Below, piece by piece: positions 53,102 to 62,119 of a stretch of DNA of 64,000 bases; within the stretch, counting starts at the first letter, position 1, and each line of letters starts with the position of its first letter. The position numbers and the translations under genes are program-made. Source of the stretch: Caenispirillum salinarum AK4 (GTDB lineage Bacteria; Pseudomonadota; Alphaproteobacteria; Rhodospirillales; Rhodospirillaceae); NCBI RefSeq assembly GCF_000315795.1, contig NZ_ANHY01000021.1:1-64000 (forward strand). The letters are read 5' to 3'. Below the pieces are notes generated by a model. That model had not been told where the DNA came from, ran no database searches, and saw only the letters and a list, made by a program, of their open reading frames with translations.

Positions 53102-53387
53102 GCTCGTCCCTCCGTTTGCGAAACGTCCAGAGACAAAACGCCTATGGCAGAGGCCGCGTTGAAGGCGTGAACGTCGGCCCGGCCTCTCCATTGTTACGGC
53201 AGAGTCCAGCCGATAATCGCAGAGACAGGACACAGGGCCGCGACGCAGCCCGGAGACAACTCGGCCCGGGTCGCCCGCGCCCGCCACGGCGCCCCCATCG
53301 AGGTCATCGGCCGGCGCGCCACCGCCGCCATCGCCGTGCCACCCACAAGCGGGCGGGGCCCGACCCGCCAGCCCATCGGTTTCGGCA

Positions 53388-54116
53388 TCACTCAGCAGTA
53401 GCGGGCGGCGCCCCCTCTGCCCTGTCGGTCACGTCGCCTTCCACCGCGGCGCGCAGGCGGGCCATGTCGTCGATCTCCACCCGGCGGCGGCGCACGCGGA
53501 TGCCGTCGGCCGTCAGCCGCGTGAAGATGCGCGAGAGCGTTTCCGGCGCCAGCCCCAGCATCCCCGCCGCCACCACGTGCGACATCGGCAGGCGGAAGAC
53601 CGCCGGCCCCGCCGTTCCGGGCGCGTAGCCCGCCGCCAGGGCCTGGCGCCACAGGAACACCTTCACCCGCCGCGGCGGCTGCAGGGCCTTCTGCTCGGCC
53701 AGGCGCTCGGTCATGTCGCGCCAGCGCCGGCCCAGCGCCGCCAGCAGGTCCGTCACCTCCTCGGGCCGGGCCGCCAGCCGCGCCAGCAGCGCGCCGCGGT
53801 GGGCGACAGCCAGGCGGCAGGGCGTCAGGGCCTCGGCGTTCACGGGATAGCGTTGCAGCCCCACCACCGCCGGCAGGCCGAACAGGTCGCCGCCCTTGAA
53901 GACGTGCAGCACCGTCTCCGCCCCGCCGGCGTCATCGCCGACGAACAGCCGCACCCGGCCCTCGCGCAGCAGGAACACGCGGTCAGCCTCGTCCCCCTGG
54001 CCGAACAGCAGCGTCCCCGCCGGCACGGTCATGTCCGGCGCCTCGGCCATCAGGCGGGCGACAAGGTCGTCCACCGCTGAAGTGTCGGGACCGTTCAGCG
54101 GCAGCGGCGGCGTCAT
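53388..54116 (-). CDS. Crp/Fnr family regulator 1
   Basis: The 242-residue protein has a cyclic-nucleotide-binding-like fold (ADRVFLLREGRVRLFVGD, GDLFGLP) and a Crp-type helix-turn-helix (AAGMLGLAPETLSRIFTRL). The recognition helix has the E-x-x-S-R pattern that contacts TTGAT half-sites in Fnr and Dnr. There is no four-cysteine cluster, so it cannot bind an Fnr-type [4Fe-4S] centre; a Dnr/Nnr-like NO or haem sensor is possible. Its ATG overlaps the stop of regulator 2 (ATGA), so the two are translationally coupled. Confidence 0.9.
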   Translation of the reverse strand: MTPPLPLNGPDTSAVDDLVARLMAEAPDMTVPAGTLLFGQGDEADRVFLLREGRVRLFVGDDAGGAETVLHVFKGGDLFGLPAVVGLQRYPVNAEALTPCRLAVAHRGALLARLAARPEEVTDLLAALGRRWRDMTERLAEQKALQPPRRVKVFLWRQALAAGYAPGTAGPAVFRLPMSHVVAAGMLGLAPETLSRIFTRLTADGIRVRRRRVEIDDMARLRAAVEGDVTDRAEGAPPATAE

Positions 54117-54784
54117 GTCAGGGTGCTCCCGGCCAGCCGGGCGCGGTCGGCGATGGTCACGCGGCGGCCCTGGATCACCACGCCGTCGTCGCGCAGGCGC
54201 TTGAGCACGCGGGAAAAGCTTTGCTGCGTCATGCCCAGGTGGGCCGCCACCAGCTTCTTGCTCATGGGCAGGCGCACCGACTCGCCGCCGCCGTCGGGCG
54301 CGCGCTGGACGGGCAGGGACAGAAGATAGGCCACCGTGCGATCCCGGACGCCGCCCCGGCGCAGCGCGTCGGTCGCGGCGATGCAGCGGCGCAGGGCGTT
54401 GGACAGAAGCCCGACCAGCAGCAGCGCCATGTCGGGCTCCGCCGCCGCCCGCGCCCGCAGGGTGGCCGCCGGGACCTCCAGCACCTCGCCGGCCGCCACC
54501 GCAATCACGGTCGCCGCGTGGGGCGCGCCGGCCAGCCAGTCGCCCAGGCCGACCACCGCGCCGGCGGTCGCTTCCTCCACCGGCACGGGGCCGTCGGCGC
54601 CGGCCAGCGGCAGCAGCCCGATGAAGCGGCCGCTGCGCACCATGAACAGCGTGTCCACCGGATCGCCCGCCCGGCACAGCACGGCATCGCGGGCCACTGG
54701 CCGCACACGGCCGAGCGGCTCCAGCCGGCGCTGGGCGGCGGCGGCGACGGCGGCGTCGGACAGGCAGGCGATGTCGATGGGCAT
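54113..54784 (-). CDS. Crp/Fnr family regulator 2
   Basis: The 223-residue protein also has a Crp-type fold (VDTLFMVRSGRFIGLLPL) and a C-terminal helix-turn-helix (AAHLGMTQQSFSRVLKRL), with Gln in place of the usual Glu of the recognition helix. It lacks an Fnr-type cysteine set. It is the upstream member of the coupled pair and starts about 67 bp downstream of a perfect FNR-type box. Reduced or altered DNA specificity compared with regulator 1 is likely. Confidence 0.9.
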   Translation of the reverse strand: MPIDIACLSDAAVAAAAQRRLEPLGRVRPVARDAVLCRAGDPVDTLFMVRSGRFIGLLPLAGADGPVPVEEATAGAVVGLGDWLAGAPHAATVIAVAAGEVLEVPAATLRARAAAEPDMALLLVGLLSNALRRCIAATDALRRGGVRDRTVAYLLSLPVQRAPDGGGESVRLPMSKKLVAAHLGMTQQSFSRVLKRLRDDGVVIQGRRVTIADRARLAGSTLT

Positions 54785-54851
54785 GGCCGGCGCGGCCCTC
54801 CATGACGGTCTGGAACTGCCCCCATGGTTCCAGAAGCCGCCGCCGCCGCGC

Positions 54852-54865
54852 TTGATTCCGATCAA
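54852..54865. promoter_or_regulatory. Perfect FNR-type box
   Basis: TTGATTCCGATCAA matches the TTGAT-N4-ATCAA consensus of Fnr/Dnr regulators exactly. It lies between the Crp/Fnr pair (minus) and the receiver-domain gene (plus), so it could control either or both. Confidence 0.8.
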
Positions 54866-54957
54866 GGAAGTCAGGTTTTTCGCAATCGTCAAGGCGGGGC
54901 CGCCCCGGATGCCGTCTGATCGATGGGTATAACCATAAAACCTTGGGAGGTCGCACC

Positions 54958-55395
54958 ATGACGACGAGGATCACGCCCCATCTTTCCGATCACCGCGTCC
55001 TGATCGCCAACGGCAGCCCGGGGCTGCGGCGCCTGTTGAACACCCTGGTGGGCACGCTGGCCATGCCGGCGGGGATCGATGAAGCCTGCTGCGGCACCTG
55101 CGCACTCGACACCCTGGTCGAGACGCCGGCGGGCCTGGTCATCGCCGATGCCTGCATGGATCAGATGGACGGCCTGGCGCTGCTGACGGCCATGCGGCGC
55201 GAGGCCCGGCTGGCGCGCGTGCCGGTCATCCTGCTGCGCGACCCCGTCCGCGACCCGACGCCGTCGCACATATGGAAGGCCGCCGGCGCCGACGCTGTGC
55301 TGGACAAGCCCCTGTCGCTGCGCAAGTTCGCCGTGTCCCTGCGCGACACCGCAGAGCGCACGGCCGTCGCTCACTCCGGGGCGGGGACGGCCTAG
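54958..55395 (+). CDS. Degenerate single-domain receiver protein
   Basis: The 145-residue protein has a receiver outline: a VLIANGSPGLRRLLNTL start, VIADACMDQMDG with an Asp where the acceptor should be, and LDKPLSLRKF with the conserved Lys. The acidic pair that binds Mg2+ is replaced by Ala-Asn (VLIAN), so phosphorylation is doubtful. It has no output domain. AGG-type site GGGAGG precedes the ATG. Its position next to an FNR-type box suggests oxygen or NO control. Confidence 0.8.
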   Translation: MTTRITPHLSDHRVLIANGSPGLRRLLNTLVGTLAMPAGIDEACCGTCALDTLVETPAGLVIADACMDQMDGLALLTAMRREARLARVPVILLRDPVRDPTPSHIWKAAGADAVLDKPLSLRKFAVSLRDTAERTAVAHSGAGTA

Positions 55396-55434
55396 ACCCC
55401 CGCCGCACCCGCCCCGCTCTTTCTTCTGCGTCCG

Positions 55435-56346
55435 TCAGGCCACCCAGGCCGCCCCGTCGCCGCCATTGAGGAATCCGTTGGCGGCGGGGCGGCCGTCCAG
55501 CATGTCCAGCAGGCGATCCTCGGCCGCCGTGCCCGACAGGCATCCGGCCGCAAGCTCGGCATAGACGCGGCCGACGACGCCCATGTCCATGTCCAGCGGC
55601 GAGATGCGCAGGACGTTCACCCCCGCCGCCACCAGGTCCGGCACCTCGCGCGCCAGCACCGTGACGGCGTGCGCCTGGGTCTGGGTGCCGTTGACGGTCA
55701 GGAAGTCGGCGCCGTCCAGGGTTTCCACCGCCATGCCCTCGGGGTCCTCGCCGCAGACGTAGCGGCAGCCGTCCTTGGACAGGCCGTGGGCGCGGGCATG
55801 ATAGCAGCGCGCCGAGATGGCGAGCGGCGCCCGGCCGAAGACCGTCACCGCGCAATCCATGCCCAGCCGCCGCGCCTCCGCCGCCAGGGCGTAGACCGAC
55901 TCGCGCGGCAGCTCCCACGGCAGGGTGACGCAGGTCGCCCCGCGCGCCGCCAGGACCCGCAGGGTGCCCTCGTTGTAGACGTTGACCATGGGGCCGATGT
56001 GGTGCGGCCGGTCGGCCAGCAGGGCGAGCGCGCCGGCGTCGTTGGCCTCCACCAGCGCGCCGTCGGCGGCGGCCGCCGCCACGCCCTCCAGCGCCGCCGT
56101 CTCGCCGGGCGTCACCGCCAGGGCCAGGGTCGCATGGACCACCGTCCGCCCGGCGGCCTCCAGCACCTGGGCCGCGTCGGCCATGGCGTCGGCCACCAGC
56201 GGCTCGCGCTTGGAGCACACCGTCTCTCCCAGCACCACGGTCTGGAAGGGCCCCTCGTCGGCAAGGCCGGCGTAGAAGGCGCGGCGGCGCTCCGCCGGCC
56301 AGTTGTACAGCAGCGGCCCCAGGGTGAGCGTCGCGGTCTTGGTCAT
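55435..56346 (-). CDS. ubiV: UbiV, U32 family, oxygen-independent ubiquinone synthesis
   Basis: UbiV works with UbiU in a complex that hydroxylates the ubiquinone ring without oxygen. The 303-residue product has the U32 fold and the four cysteines expected for a [4Fe-4S] cluster: one in ETVCSKRE and three in RCYHARAHGLSKDGCRYVC. It starts 26 bp after the ubiU stop on the same strand. Its presence means ubiquinone can be made anaerobically. Confidence 0.93.
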   Translation of the reverse strand: MTKTATLTLGPLLYNWPAERRRAFYAGLADEGPFQTVVLGETVCSKREPLVADAMADAAQVLEAAGRTVVHATLALAVTPGETAALEGVAAAAADGALVEANDAGALALLADRPHHIGPMVNVYNEGTLRVLAARGATCVTLPWELPRESVYALAAEARRLGMDCAVTVFGRAPLAISARCYHARAHGLSKDGCRYVCGEDPEGMAVETLDGADFLTVNGTQTQAHAVTVLAREVPDLVAAGVNVLRISPLDMDMGVVGRVYAELAAGCLSGTAAEDRLLDMLDGRPAANGFLNGGDGAAWVA

Positions 56347-56372
56347 GGCGCCGGGTTCCTCCCTCTTGGATA

Positions 56373-57350
56373 TCATTGCCAGCCGCGCGCATAGGCGCCG
56401 GTGGTCGCCTGGCCGCCCTCCAGGAAGGCTTTCGGGTCAGCCGCCCGCCCCCTGTCGGCGGTCATGCCCGCCATGGCGGCCTTCAGCCCCCGCACCACCT
56501 GGGCGACATAGGCCTTGCCGCGCTGGCGCCCCTCGATCTTCAGCGCCGTCACGCCCGCCGCCGCGAAATCGGGCAACAGGGCCGAGGCATCCAGGCTGAC
56601 CGGGTCCTCGAACAGGTGTCCCTCGCGCCCGCGCGCCCGGAAGCGCCCCTTGCAGAGCGTCGGATAGCCGGCCTGCTCGCCGGGGCCGAAGCGGTTGATG
56701 GTCCACTCTCCCAGGCGCGAGACCATGACCTCGCCCTCCTGCTCGTAGCGGACATGGCTGGCCGGCGAGCACACCCCGTCCTTGTTGGGCGACAGGCCGG
56801 TGGCGTAGGAGGACAGCGCGCAGCGGCCCTCGGCCATGACGCACAGGCCGCCAAAGACGAAAACCTCCGTCTCCACGTCGGGCACGGCCTCGGTCAGCGC
56901 GGCGATCTGCGGCACCGTCAGCACGCGCGGCAGCACCACGCGCCGGACCCCGAAGGCATCGCGATAGAATCGCACCGCCGCCGGGTTGGACGCCGAGGCC
57001 TGGACCGACAGGTGCAGGCGCAGGCCGGGATGCCGCTCCGCCGCATAGGCCGCGACGCCCATGTCGCACAGGATGACGGCGTGCACGCCGGCCTCCGCCG
57101 CGATGTCCACCGCACGACGCCAGATCCGGTCGTCGCCGGCGTCGGCGTAGGTGTTGATGGCGATCATCGGCCGCACGCCCCTGGCCCGGCACAGCGCGAC
57201 GGCATCGGCGGCCTCCTTCGGGCTGAAGTTCAGGCCCGGAAAGTTGCGGGCGTTGGTGCGGTCGCGGAAGCCGAAGTACACGGCGTCGGCGCCGGCCTCA
57301 ACGGCGGCGGACAGGGCGGCGGGCGTGCCGGCGGGGCAGACGAGTTCCAT
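56373..57350 (-). CDS. ubiU: UbiU, U32 family, oxygen-independent ubiquinone synthesis
   Basis: UbiU pairs with UbiV. The 325-residue product starts MELVCPAGTPAALSAAV, contains AINTYADAGDD, and has cysteines in GGLCVMAEGRC, DGVCSP and PTLCKGRF that match the [4Fe-4S] set of UbiU. The ATG at 57350 follows AAGGAG at a good distance. The order ubiT-ubiU-ubiV with short gaps marks one operon. Confidence 0.94.
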   Translation of the reverse strand: MELVCPAGTPAALSAAVEAGADAVYFGFRDRTNARNFPGLNFSPKEAADAVALCRARGVRPMIAINTYADAGDDRIWRRAVDIAAEAGVHAVILCDMGVAAYAAERHPGLRLHLSVQASASNPAAVRFYRDAFGVRRVVLPRVLTVPQIAALTEAVPDVETEVFVFGGLCVMAEGRCALSSYATGLSPNKDGVCSPASHVRYEQEGEVMVSRLGEWTINRFGPGEQAGYPTLCKGRFRARGREGHLFEDPVSLDASALLPDFAAAGVTALKIEGRQRGKAYVAQVVRGLKAAMAGMTADRGRAADPKAFLEGGQATTGAYARGWQ

Positions 57351-57376
57351 GAACGCTCCTTGGGTCTGTCGAGCCA

Positions 57377-58003
57377 TCAGCGGCGGCGCTTGGCGGCGGC
57401 CTCGACCCGCGCCAGCCGCGCCTCCTGCCGGGCGAGATCGGCGCGCAGGGGGGCCAGCGCGGCATCCTGAACCAGCGCGAGATCGCGGCTGGCCCTTGCA
57501 TGAAGCCGTCGCGCCAGCCCGCCGCCGCGCGCGAGCACGGGCCGCGCCGGCGCCGGCAGCGCGGCCATCAGGTCGGCGGGACCGGCATCGGCGTCCTCCA
57601 GGGCATAGCGCAGCGCCATGACGAGGCCGGTATCGCCCTCGATGGTCAGGGCGCGGGAAAAGAAGGTGGCGTCGCCGTCTAGTCCGGCGGAGTCGGTCAG
57701 CGCGGCCAGGACCTCCAGCGGCGCGCGCACGATGGCGTCCGCCGGGGCCTCGGCGTCGTCGACGTCAAGGAACAGCGTGCCGTCGGCGATGGTCGCCACC
57801 ACCGCCACCGGATGCCCGGCGGGCACCACCGCCACCCGGCCGCTCAAGCCCTCCAGGCGATCGCCGAGGCGCGGGGCGAGGCGGGCACGCAGGCGTGCGA
57901 GAACCGGGCGCGACAGGCGGCGCAGCAGCGACGGCGGCAGCGGGCGCAGGGCCAGCCCGGCCAGAAGACCGGGCGTCAGGGCACGGACGGAGGCGGCGGG
58001 CAT
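57377..58003 (-). CDS. ubiT: UbiT, SCP2-like lipid-binding protein
   Basis: UbiT carries an SCP2 sterol-carrier domain that is thought to bind the isoprenoid ubiquinone intermediates for UbiUV. The 208-residue product has an Arg-rich N-terminal part, then the domain (VAVVPAGHPVAVVATIADGTLFLDVDDAEAP through DATFFSRALTIEGDTGLVMALRYALEDA). The ATG at 58003 follows GGGAG. It is the first gene of ubiT-U-V. A half-matching FNR site (about 58103-58116, ATCAA half) lies 100 bp upstream. Confidence 0.9.
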   Translation of the reverse strand: MPAASVRALTPGLLAGLALRPLPPSLLRRLSRPVLARLRARLAPRLGDRLEGLSGRVAVVPAGHPVAVVATIADGTLFLDVDDAEAPADAIVRAPLEVLAALTDSAGLDGDATFFSRALTIEGDTGLVMALRYALEDADAGPADLMAALPAPARPVLARGGGLARRLHARASRDLALVQDAALAPLRADLARQEARLARVEAAAKRRR

Positions 58004-58227
58004 CGCTTCTCCCGGTGGTCGAAAGGGTCCAAGCCCCTTGCGTAGACCGGCGGGGGCGCCGCGACCATGACGCTGGTTCAAAAGCCGGTGCGGACACCGC
58101 ATTTACCCAAAATCAAGTCATGCCGCGCGGCGGGCCGCTAGGGTGTGCCTGTTCATCGGATGCGCCATGCACGGCCATTTTCCGCCGGTGACGTTCCCGC
58201 TTCGCCCTGCCATGGGGCGCCCCTCGC

Positions 58228-58267
58228 GGCCCGGACGCCCTCTTCTCCCGTCCGGGCCGTTTTTTTT
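58228..58267 (+). terminator. Strong plus-strand terminator with no gene in front
   Basis: GGCCCGGACG (58228-58237) pairs with CGTCCGGGCC (58249-58258), extended by one pair, and is followed by eight T on the plus strand only. No plus-strand gene precedes it, as ubiT faces away and the next gene is on the minus strand. It may end a small RNA transcribed from about 58010-58130. Confidence 0.7.
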
Positions 58268-58283
58268 GTCCGGGCGTCATACC

Positions 58284-59264
58284 TCAGCGCGGCGCCGACT
58301 GGTCCGGCCGCTCCGCCCGCGGGGCACGGCCGAAGCGGGCGCGGTAGCTGCGCGCGAAATGGGAGGCCGAGCAGAAGCCGCAGGCGTGCGCCACCTCCGT
58401 CACCGACATGGACGTCTGCCCCAGAAGCTGCCGCGCCCGCTTGAGCCGCAGGTCCTGGTAATAGCGCGAGGGCGTGGTGCCCAGGCGGGACTGGAACAGG
58501 CGCTCCAGCTGGCGCGGCGACAGCTTGACGTGGGCGGCGATGGCCTCGGTGGTCAACGGCAATTCCAGGTGCGATTCCATGGCGGCGATGGCGGCCAGCA
58601 CCTTGGCGTCGCGGATGTTGGTGCGGTAGCGCAGGGCCATGCGCTGGGGGTCGTCGGCCGGGCGCAGCAGCGTGTGCATCAACACCTCGGCCGCCTGCAT
58701 GGCAAGGTCTCGGCTGTGGTCCAGGGCGATCAGGTGAAGCATCATGTCCAGCGCCGCCGTCCCGCCCGAGCAGGTGAAGCGGTCGCGATCGATCTCGAAC
58801 AGCGTCGCCGTCACCGCCAGATCGGGGAACTCCTCCACGAAGGGTTCCACCGTCTCCCAATGCAGGGTGCATCTGTAGCCGTCCAGCAGCCCGGCACGGG
58901 CAAGAATCAGCGGCCCCGTGCACAGGCCGCCGATGGGCGTGCCCTGCCCCGCCATGCGCCGCAACCAGGCGAAGACGGGACGCTCGCGGTAGTTTTCCAC
59001 GCCCATGCCGGCGCAGACGAAGATGGCCGCCGGGATCGGCGCGGGCGTCAACGGGCTGCCGTCGGGCAGGACATGCAGGCCGTTGCTCGCCACCGCCGGC
59101 GAGCCGCTCGCCGTCAGCGTGCGCCAGGTATAGAGCGTACGCCCGGCCATGCGGTTGGCCGCCCGCAGGGGCTCCACCGCCGAGGCGAACGCCATCATGG
59201 AAAAACTGGGGGCCAGGAAGAACCACAGGTCCTGGGGCTCCTGGGACGCCGGTTTGCCGAACAT
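58284..59264 (-). CDS. GlxA-type AraC regulator A
   Basis: The 326-residue protein has a DJ-1/PfpI-like N-terminal domain ([49 protein letters not shown]) and two AraC helix-turn-helix units ([47 protein letters not shown]). Relatives such as GbdR and SouR activate betaine and sarcosine catabolism. It lies beside a sarcosine oxidase operon, which supports that role by context. The start at 59264 (MFGKPAS) fits the family. Confidence 0.9.
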   Translation of the reverse strand: MFGKPASQEPQDLWFFLAPSFSMMAFASAVEPLRAANRMAGRTLYTWRTLTASGSPAVASNGLHVLPDGSPLTPAPIPAAIFVCAGMGVENYRERPVFAWLRRMAGQGTPIGGLCTGPLILARAGLLDGYRCTLHWETVEPFVEEFPDLAVTATLFEIDRDRFTCSGGTAALDMMLHLIALDHSRDLAMQAAEVLMHTLLRPADDPQRMALRYRTNIRDAKVLAAIAAMESHLELPLTTEAIAAHVKLSPRQLERLFQSRLGTTPSRYYQDLRLKRARQLLGQTSMSVTEVAHACGFCSASHFARSYRARFGRAPRAERPDQSAPR

Positions 59265-59291
59265 GGCCGCGCCCTCCTTCCGGCCGCCGCG

Positions 59292-60347
59292 CTAGGACGC
59301 CGCCGCCACGTCGCCGATGACCGAGCCCGGGCCCTGGGCCGGGTCCGGGCCCGGGCCGGCGCCCGCCGCCCGCACCGCCTGGGGCGATTGGCCGAAGGCG
59401 GACTTCAGGTGACGGGCGAAATGCGAGGCATCGGCGAACCCGCATTCATGGGCGATGGCGGTCATGCTGAGCTGTGTGCGGGTCAGCAGCGCCCGTCCGT
59501 GGCGCAGGCGGACCATGCGGGAATAGCCGGCGGGCGTGCTGTCCATTTCCGCCCGGAACAGGCGTTCGAGCTGCCGGCGCGACAGGCCGACGCGGCGGGC
59601 CAGGACCTCGGTCGACGGCGGGTCGGCGAAGGACTGCTCCAGGATCAGCACCGCCCGGCGCAGGCGCGGATCGCGCGGCCGCGCGCTGGCGCCGGCCTCG
59701 TGCGGCTGCGGCGCGTCGGCCGGGCGGGCCCCGTCGGAGACCATGATGTGCAGGGCCTTCTGCGCCGCCGCCGGGCCGACGTGGCGGTCCACCAGCCAGG
59801 CCGCCAGATCGATGGCGCCGGTGCCGCCGGCACAGGTGATGCGCGGCCCGTCGACCACGAACAACTGGTCGGCCACGGGCGTGACGTCGGGGTGCCGGTC
59901 GGCGAGATCGGTGTAGTGATACCACGACACGCAGCACTGCCGCCCGTCCAGCAGCCCCGCCCGCGCCATGGCGAAAACGCCGGTGCACAGGCCGACAAGC
60001 CGGGTGCCGGCGGCGGCGGCCTCCTTCAGATAGGTCAGCACGCGCTCGTCCACCGGCGGTCCGGCCAGAAGACCGCCGACCACCACAACGTAGTCCACGG
60101 ATCTCGGATCGACGAAGCCGCCGTCGGCGCGGACGATGGCGCCGCAACTGGCCCGCACCGGCGCGCGGTCGACGCTGGTCACCACCCAGCGGCAGGCGAT
60201 CTGGCGCGACCGGTCGCCCTCGTCGGCGGCCAGCCGCAGCACGTCCATGAAGCCCGCGAAGGGCAGCAGGGTGAAATTGGGCAGCAGCACGAAGGCCACG
60301 CGCAGGCGCACGCCTTCGCCGTCCAGAGCGTCCCCGGGTCCCGTCAT
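59292..60347 (-). CDS. GlxA-type AraC regulator B
   Basis: The 351-residue protein has the same DJ-1/PfpI plus AraC plan as regulator [43 protein letters not shown], then [21 protein letters not shown] and [25 protein letters not shown]. It lies 27 bp upstream of regulator A on the same strand and is divergent from soxB across 204 bp. Two related regulators in tandem suggest different effectors or division of labour. GGAGGCGAC precedes the ATG at 60347. Confidence 0.9.
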   Translation of the reverse strand: MTGPGDALDGEGVRLRVAFVLLPNFTLLPFAGFMDVLRLAADEGDRSRQIACRWVVTSVDRAPVRASCGAIVRADGGFVDPRSVDYVVVVGGLLAGPPVDERVLTYLKEAAAAGTRLVGLCTGVFAMARAGLLDGRQCCVSWYHYTDLADRHPDVTPVADQLFVVDGPRITCAGGTGAIDLAAWLVDRHVGPAAAQKALHIMVSDGARPADAPQPHEAGASARPRDPRLRRAVLILEQSFADPPSTEVLARRVGLSRRQLERLFRAEMDSTPAGYSRMVRLRHGRALLTRTQLSMTAIAHECGFADASHFARHLKSAFGQSPQAVRAAGAGPGPDPAQGPGSVIGDVAAAS

Positions 60348-60551
60348 GTCGCCTCCGCCGGCCGGTGCGTCGCGGCCGTTCTTCGGTGTTTCATAAAGAG
60401 TTGGAGAGGCGCGCCCGGCTGTCAATCGGCGCGACGCGGGCATGTCGCAAATCTACCGCCCGCGTGTCCCGAATGTTCTAGTCGGCCGATCGGGTTCGGC
60501 GCAGTGTTTCGGGAATACCGGCCCACGGAACGGGCCGGCAGGAGGCTTTGC

Positions 60552-61802
60552 ATGACCCGCTATTCGATCTGGTCCCTGGCGCGTAATGCCTTGACCTGGC
60601 ACGAGAACTGGCCGCGCTACTGGCGCAGCCCCGACCCCCGCCCGGAGTACGACGTGGTTGTGGTCGGCGGCGGCGGGCACGGGCTGGCCACCGCCTACTA
60701 CCTTGCCAAGGAACACGGCATCACCAATGTCGCGGTGGTTGAGAAGGGCTGGCTGGGCGGCGGCAACACGGCGCGCAACACGACCATTGTCCGCTCAAAC
60801 TACCTGTTCGACGAAAGCGCGGCCCTCTACGAACTCTCGCTGAAGCTGTGGGAGGGCCTGAGCCGGGACCTCAACCTCAACGTCATGCTCAGCCAGCGCG
60901 GCGTGCTCAACCTGGCGCATACGCTGGGCGACGTGCGCGCCGGCCGCCGCCGGGCCGAGGCAAACCGCCTGAACGGCATCGACAGCCATTGGCTGGAGCC
61001 CGACGAGGTGGCGAAGGTCTGCCCCATCCTCAACATGTCCCGGTCGCTGCGCTATCCGGTGCTGGGGTCGACCTGGCAGCCCCGCGGCGGCGTCGCCCGC
61101 CACGACGCCGTGGCCTGGGGCTATGCCCGCGCCGCCGATGCGCGCGGCGTGGACATCATCCAGAACTGCGAGGTCACCGGCATCAACCGAAACGGCGACC
61201 GCGTCACCGGCGTCGAGACCACGCGCGGCACCATCCGGGCGAAGAAGGTGGCCGTCGTCACCGCCGGCCATTCCTCGGTGCTGGCGGAAATGGCGGGTTT
61301 CCGCATGCCCATATCGTCGCACCCCCTGCAGGCGCTGGTGAGCGAGCCGATCAAGCCGGTGCTGGACTGCGTGGTCATGTCGGGCGCCATCCACGTCTAC
61401 GTCAGCCAGTCCGACAAGGGCGAGCTGGTTATCGGCGCGGGCATCGACAGCTACAACTCCTACGCCCAGCGCGGCAGCTTCCATGTGATCGAGGGGCAGA
61501 CGGCGGCGCTGGTGGAACTGTTCCCCATGTTCTCGCGCCTGAAGATGATGCGCTCGTGGGGCGGCATCGTCGACACCTGCCCCGATGCTTCCCCGATCAT
61601 CGGCAAGACGCCGGTCAAGGGGCTGTACTTCAACTGCGGCTGGGGCACCGGCGGGTTCAAGGCGACGCCGGGCTCGGGCTACGTCTTCGCCGCCACCGTC
61701 GCCAACGACGAGCCGCACCCCGTCGCAGCCCCCTTCGCGCTGGACCGCTTCACCACCGGCGCGCTGGTGGACGAGCACGGCGCCGCCGGCGTGGCGCATT
61801 GA
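60552..61802 (+). CDS. soxB: Sarcosine oxidase subunit beta
   Basis: SoxB is the catalytic flavoprotein subunit of heterotetrameric sarcosine oxidase, which demethylates sarcosine to glycine with hydrogen peroxide and a one-carbon unit as other products. The 416-residue protein has an FAD-binding [14 protein letters not shown] (about residues 39-52), [16 protein letters not shown], and a His in [14 protein letters not shown] (His184), the likely covalent FMN site by family comparison. AGGAGG precedes the ATG. soxD and soxA follow on the same strand. Confidence 0.95.
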   Translation: MTRYSIWSLARNALTWHENWPRYWRSPDPRPEYDVVVVGGGGHGLATAYYLAKEHGITNVAVVEKGWLGGGNTARNTTIVRSNYLFDESAALYELSLKLWEGLSRDLNLNVMLSQRGVLNLAHTLGDVRAGRRRAEANRLNGIDSHWLEPDEVAKVCPILNMSRSLRYPVLGSTWQPRGGVARHDAVAWGYARAADARGVDIIQNCEVTGINRNGDRVTGVETTRGTIRAKKVAVVTAGHSSVLAEMAGFRMPISSHPLQALVSEPIKPVLDCVVMSGAIHVYVSQSDKGELVIGAGIDSYNSYAQRGSFHVIEGQTAALVELFPMFSRLKMMRSWGGIVDTCPDASPIIGKTPVKGLYFNCGWGTGGFKATPGSGYVFAATVANDEPHPVAAPFALDRFTTGALVDEHGAAGVAH

Positions 61803-61819
61803 GGGGGAGGAGCGAAACC

Positions 61820-62119
61820 ATGCACATCATCCAATGCCCCTACTGCGGCCCGCGCGAGGAAGTGGAGTTCACGTACGGCGGCCAGGCCCACATCGCCCGG
61901 CCGGAAAACCCGGAGGCGCTGGACGACGCCCAGTGGGCCGACGTCCTGTTCATGCGCGACAACCCCAAGGGCATCTTCGCCGAGCGCTGGATGCATGCCG
62001 CCGGCTGCCGCCGCTGGTTCAACGCGCTGCGCCACACCGTCAGCCACCAGATCCTGGCGACCTACCGCATGGGCGAGGCCCCGCCCGCCCCGGACACGCT
62101 TGAGGAGGCATCGCGATGA
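61820..62119 (+). CDS. soxD: Sarcosine oxidase subunit delta
   Basis: The 99-residue protein is the small zinc-binding subunit of sarcosine oxidase. It begins MHIIQCPYCGPREEVEFTYGG with a CPYC pair, and a later cysteine with basic residues (AAGCRRWF) completes the zinc ligands with a His. It lies 17 bp after soxB and its stop overlaps the soxA start (ATGA). Confidence 0.95.
   Translation: MHIIQCPYCGPREEVEFTYGGQAHIARPENPEALDDAQWADVLFMRDNPKGIFAERWMHAAGCRRWFNALRHTVSHQILATYRMGEAPPAPDTLEEASR

Noticed and set aside
58103-58116. FNR-type box upstream of ubiT
   Set aside because: Only the ATCAA half matches; the other half (TTACC) is poor. Kept as a weak remark, not as a site.
58143-61802. A 1219-codon frame that would fuse upstream text to soxB
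   Set aside because: Only the part from 60552 has sarcosine oxidase features and a good AGGAGG site; the rest is antisense to the two AraC genes.
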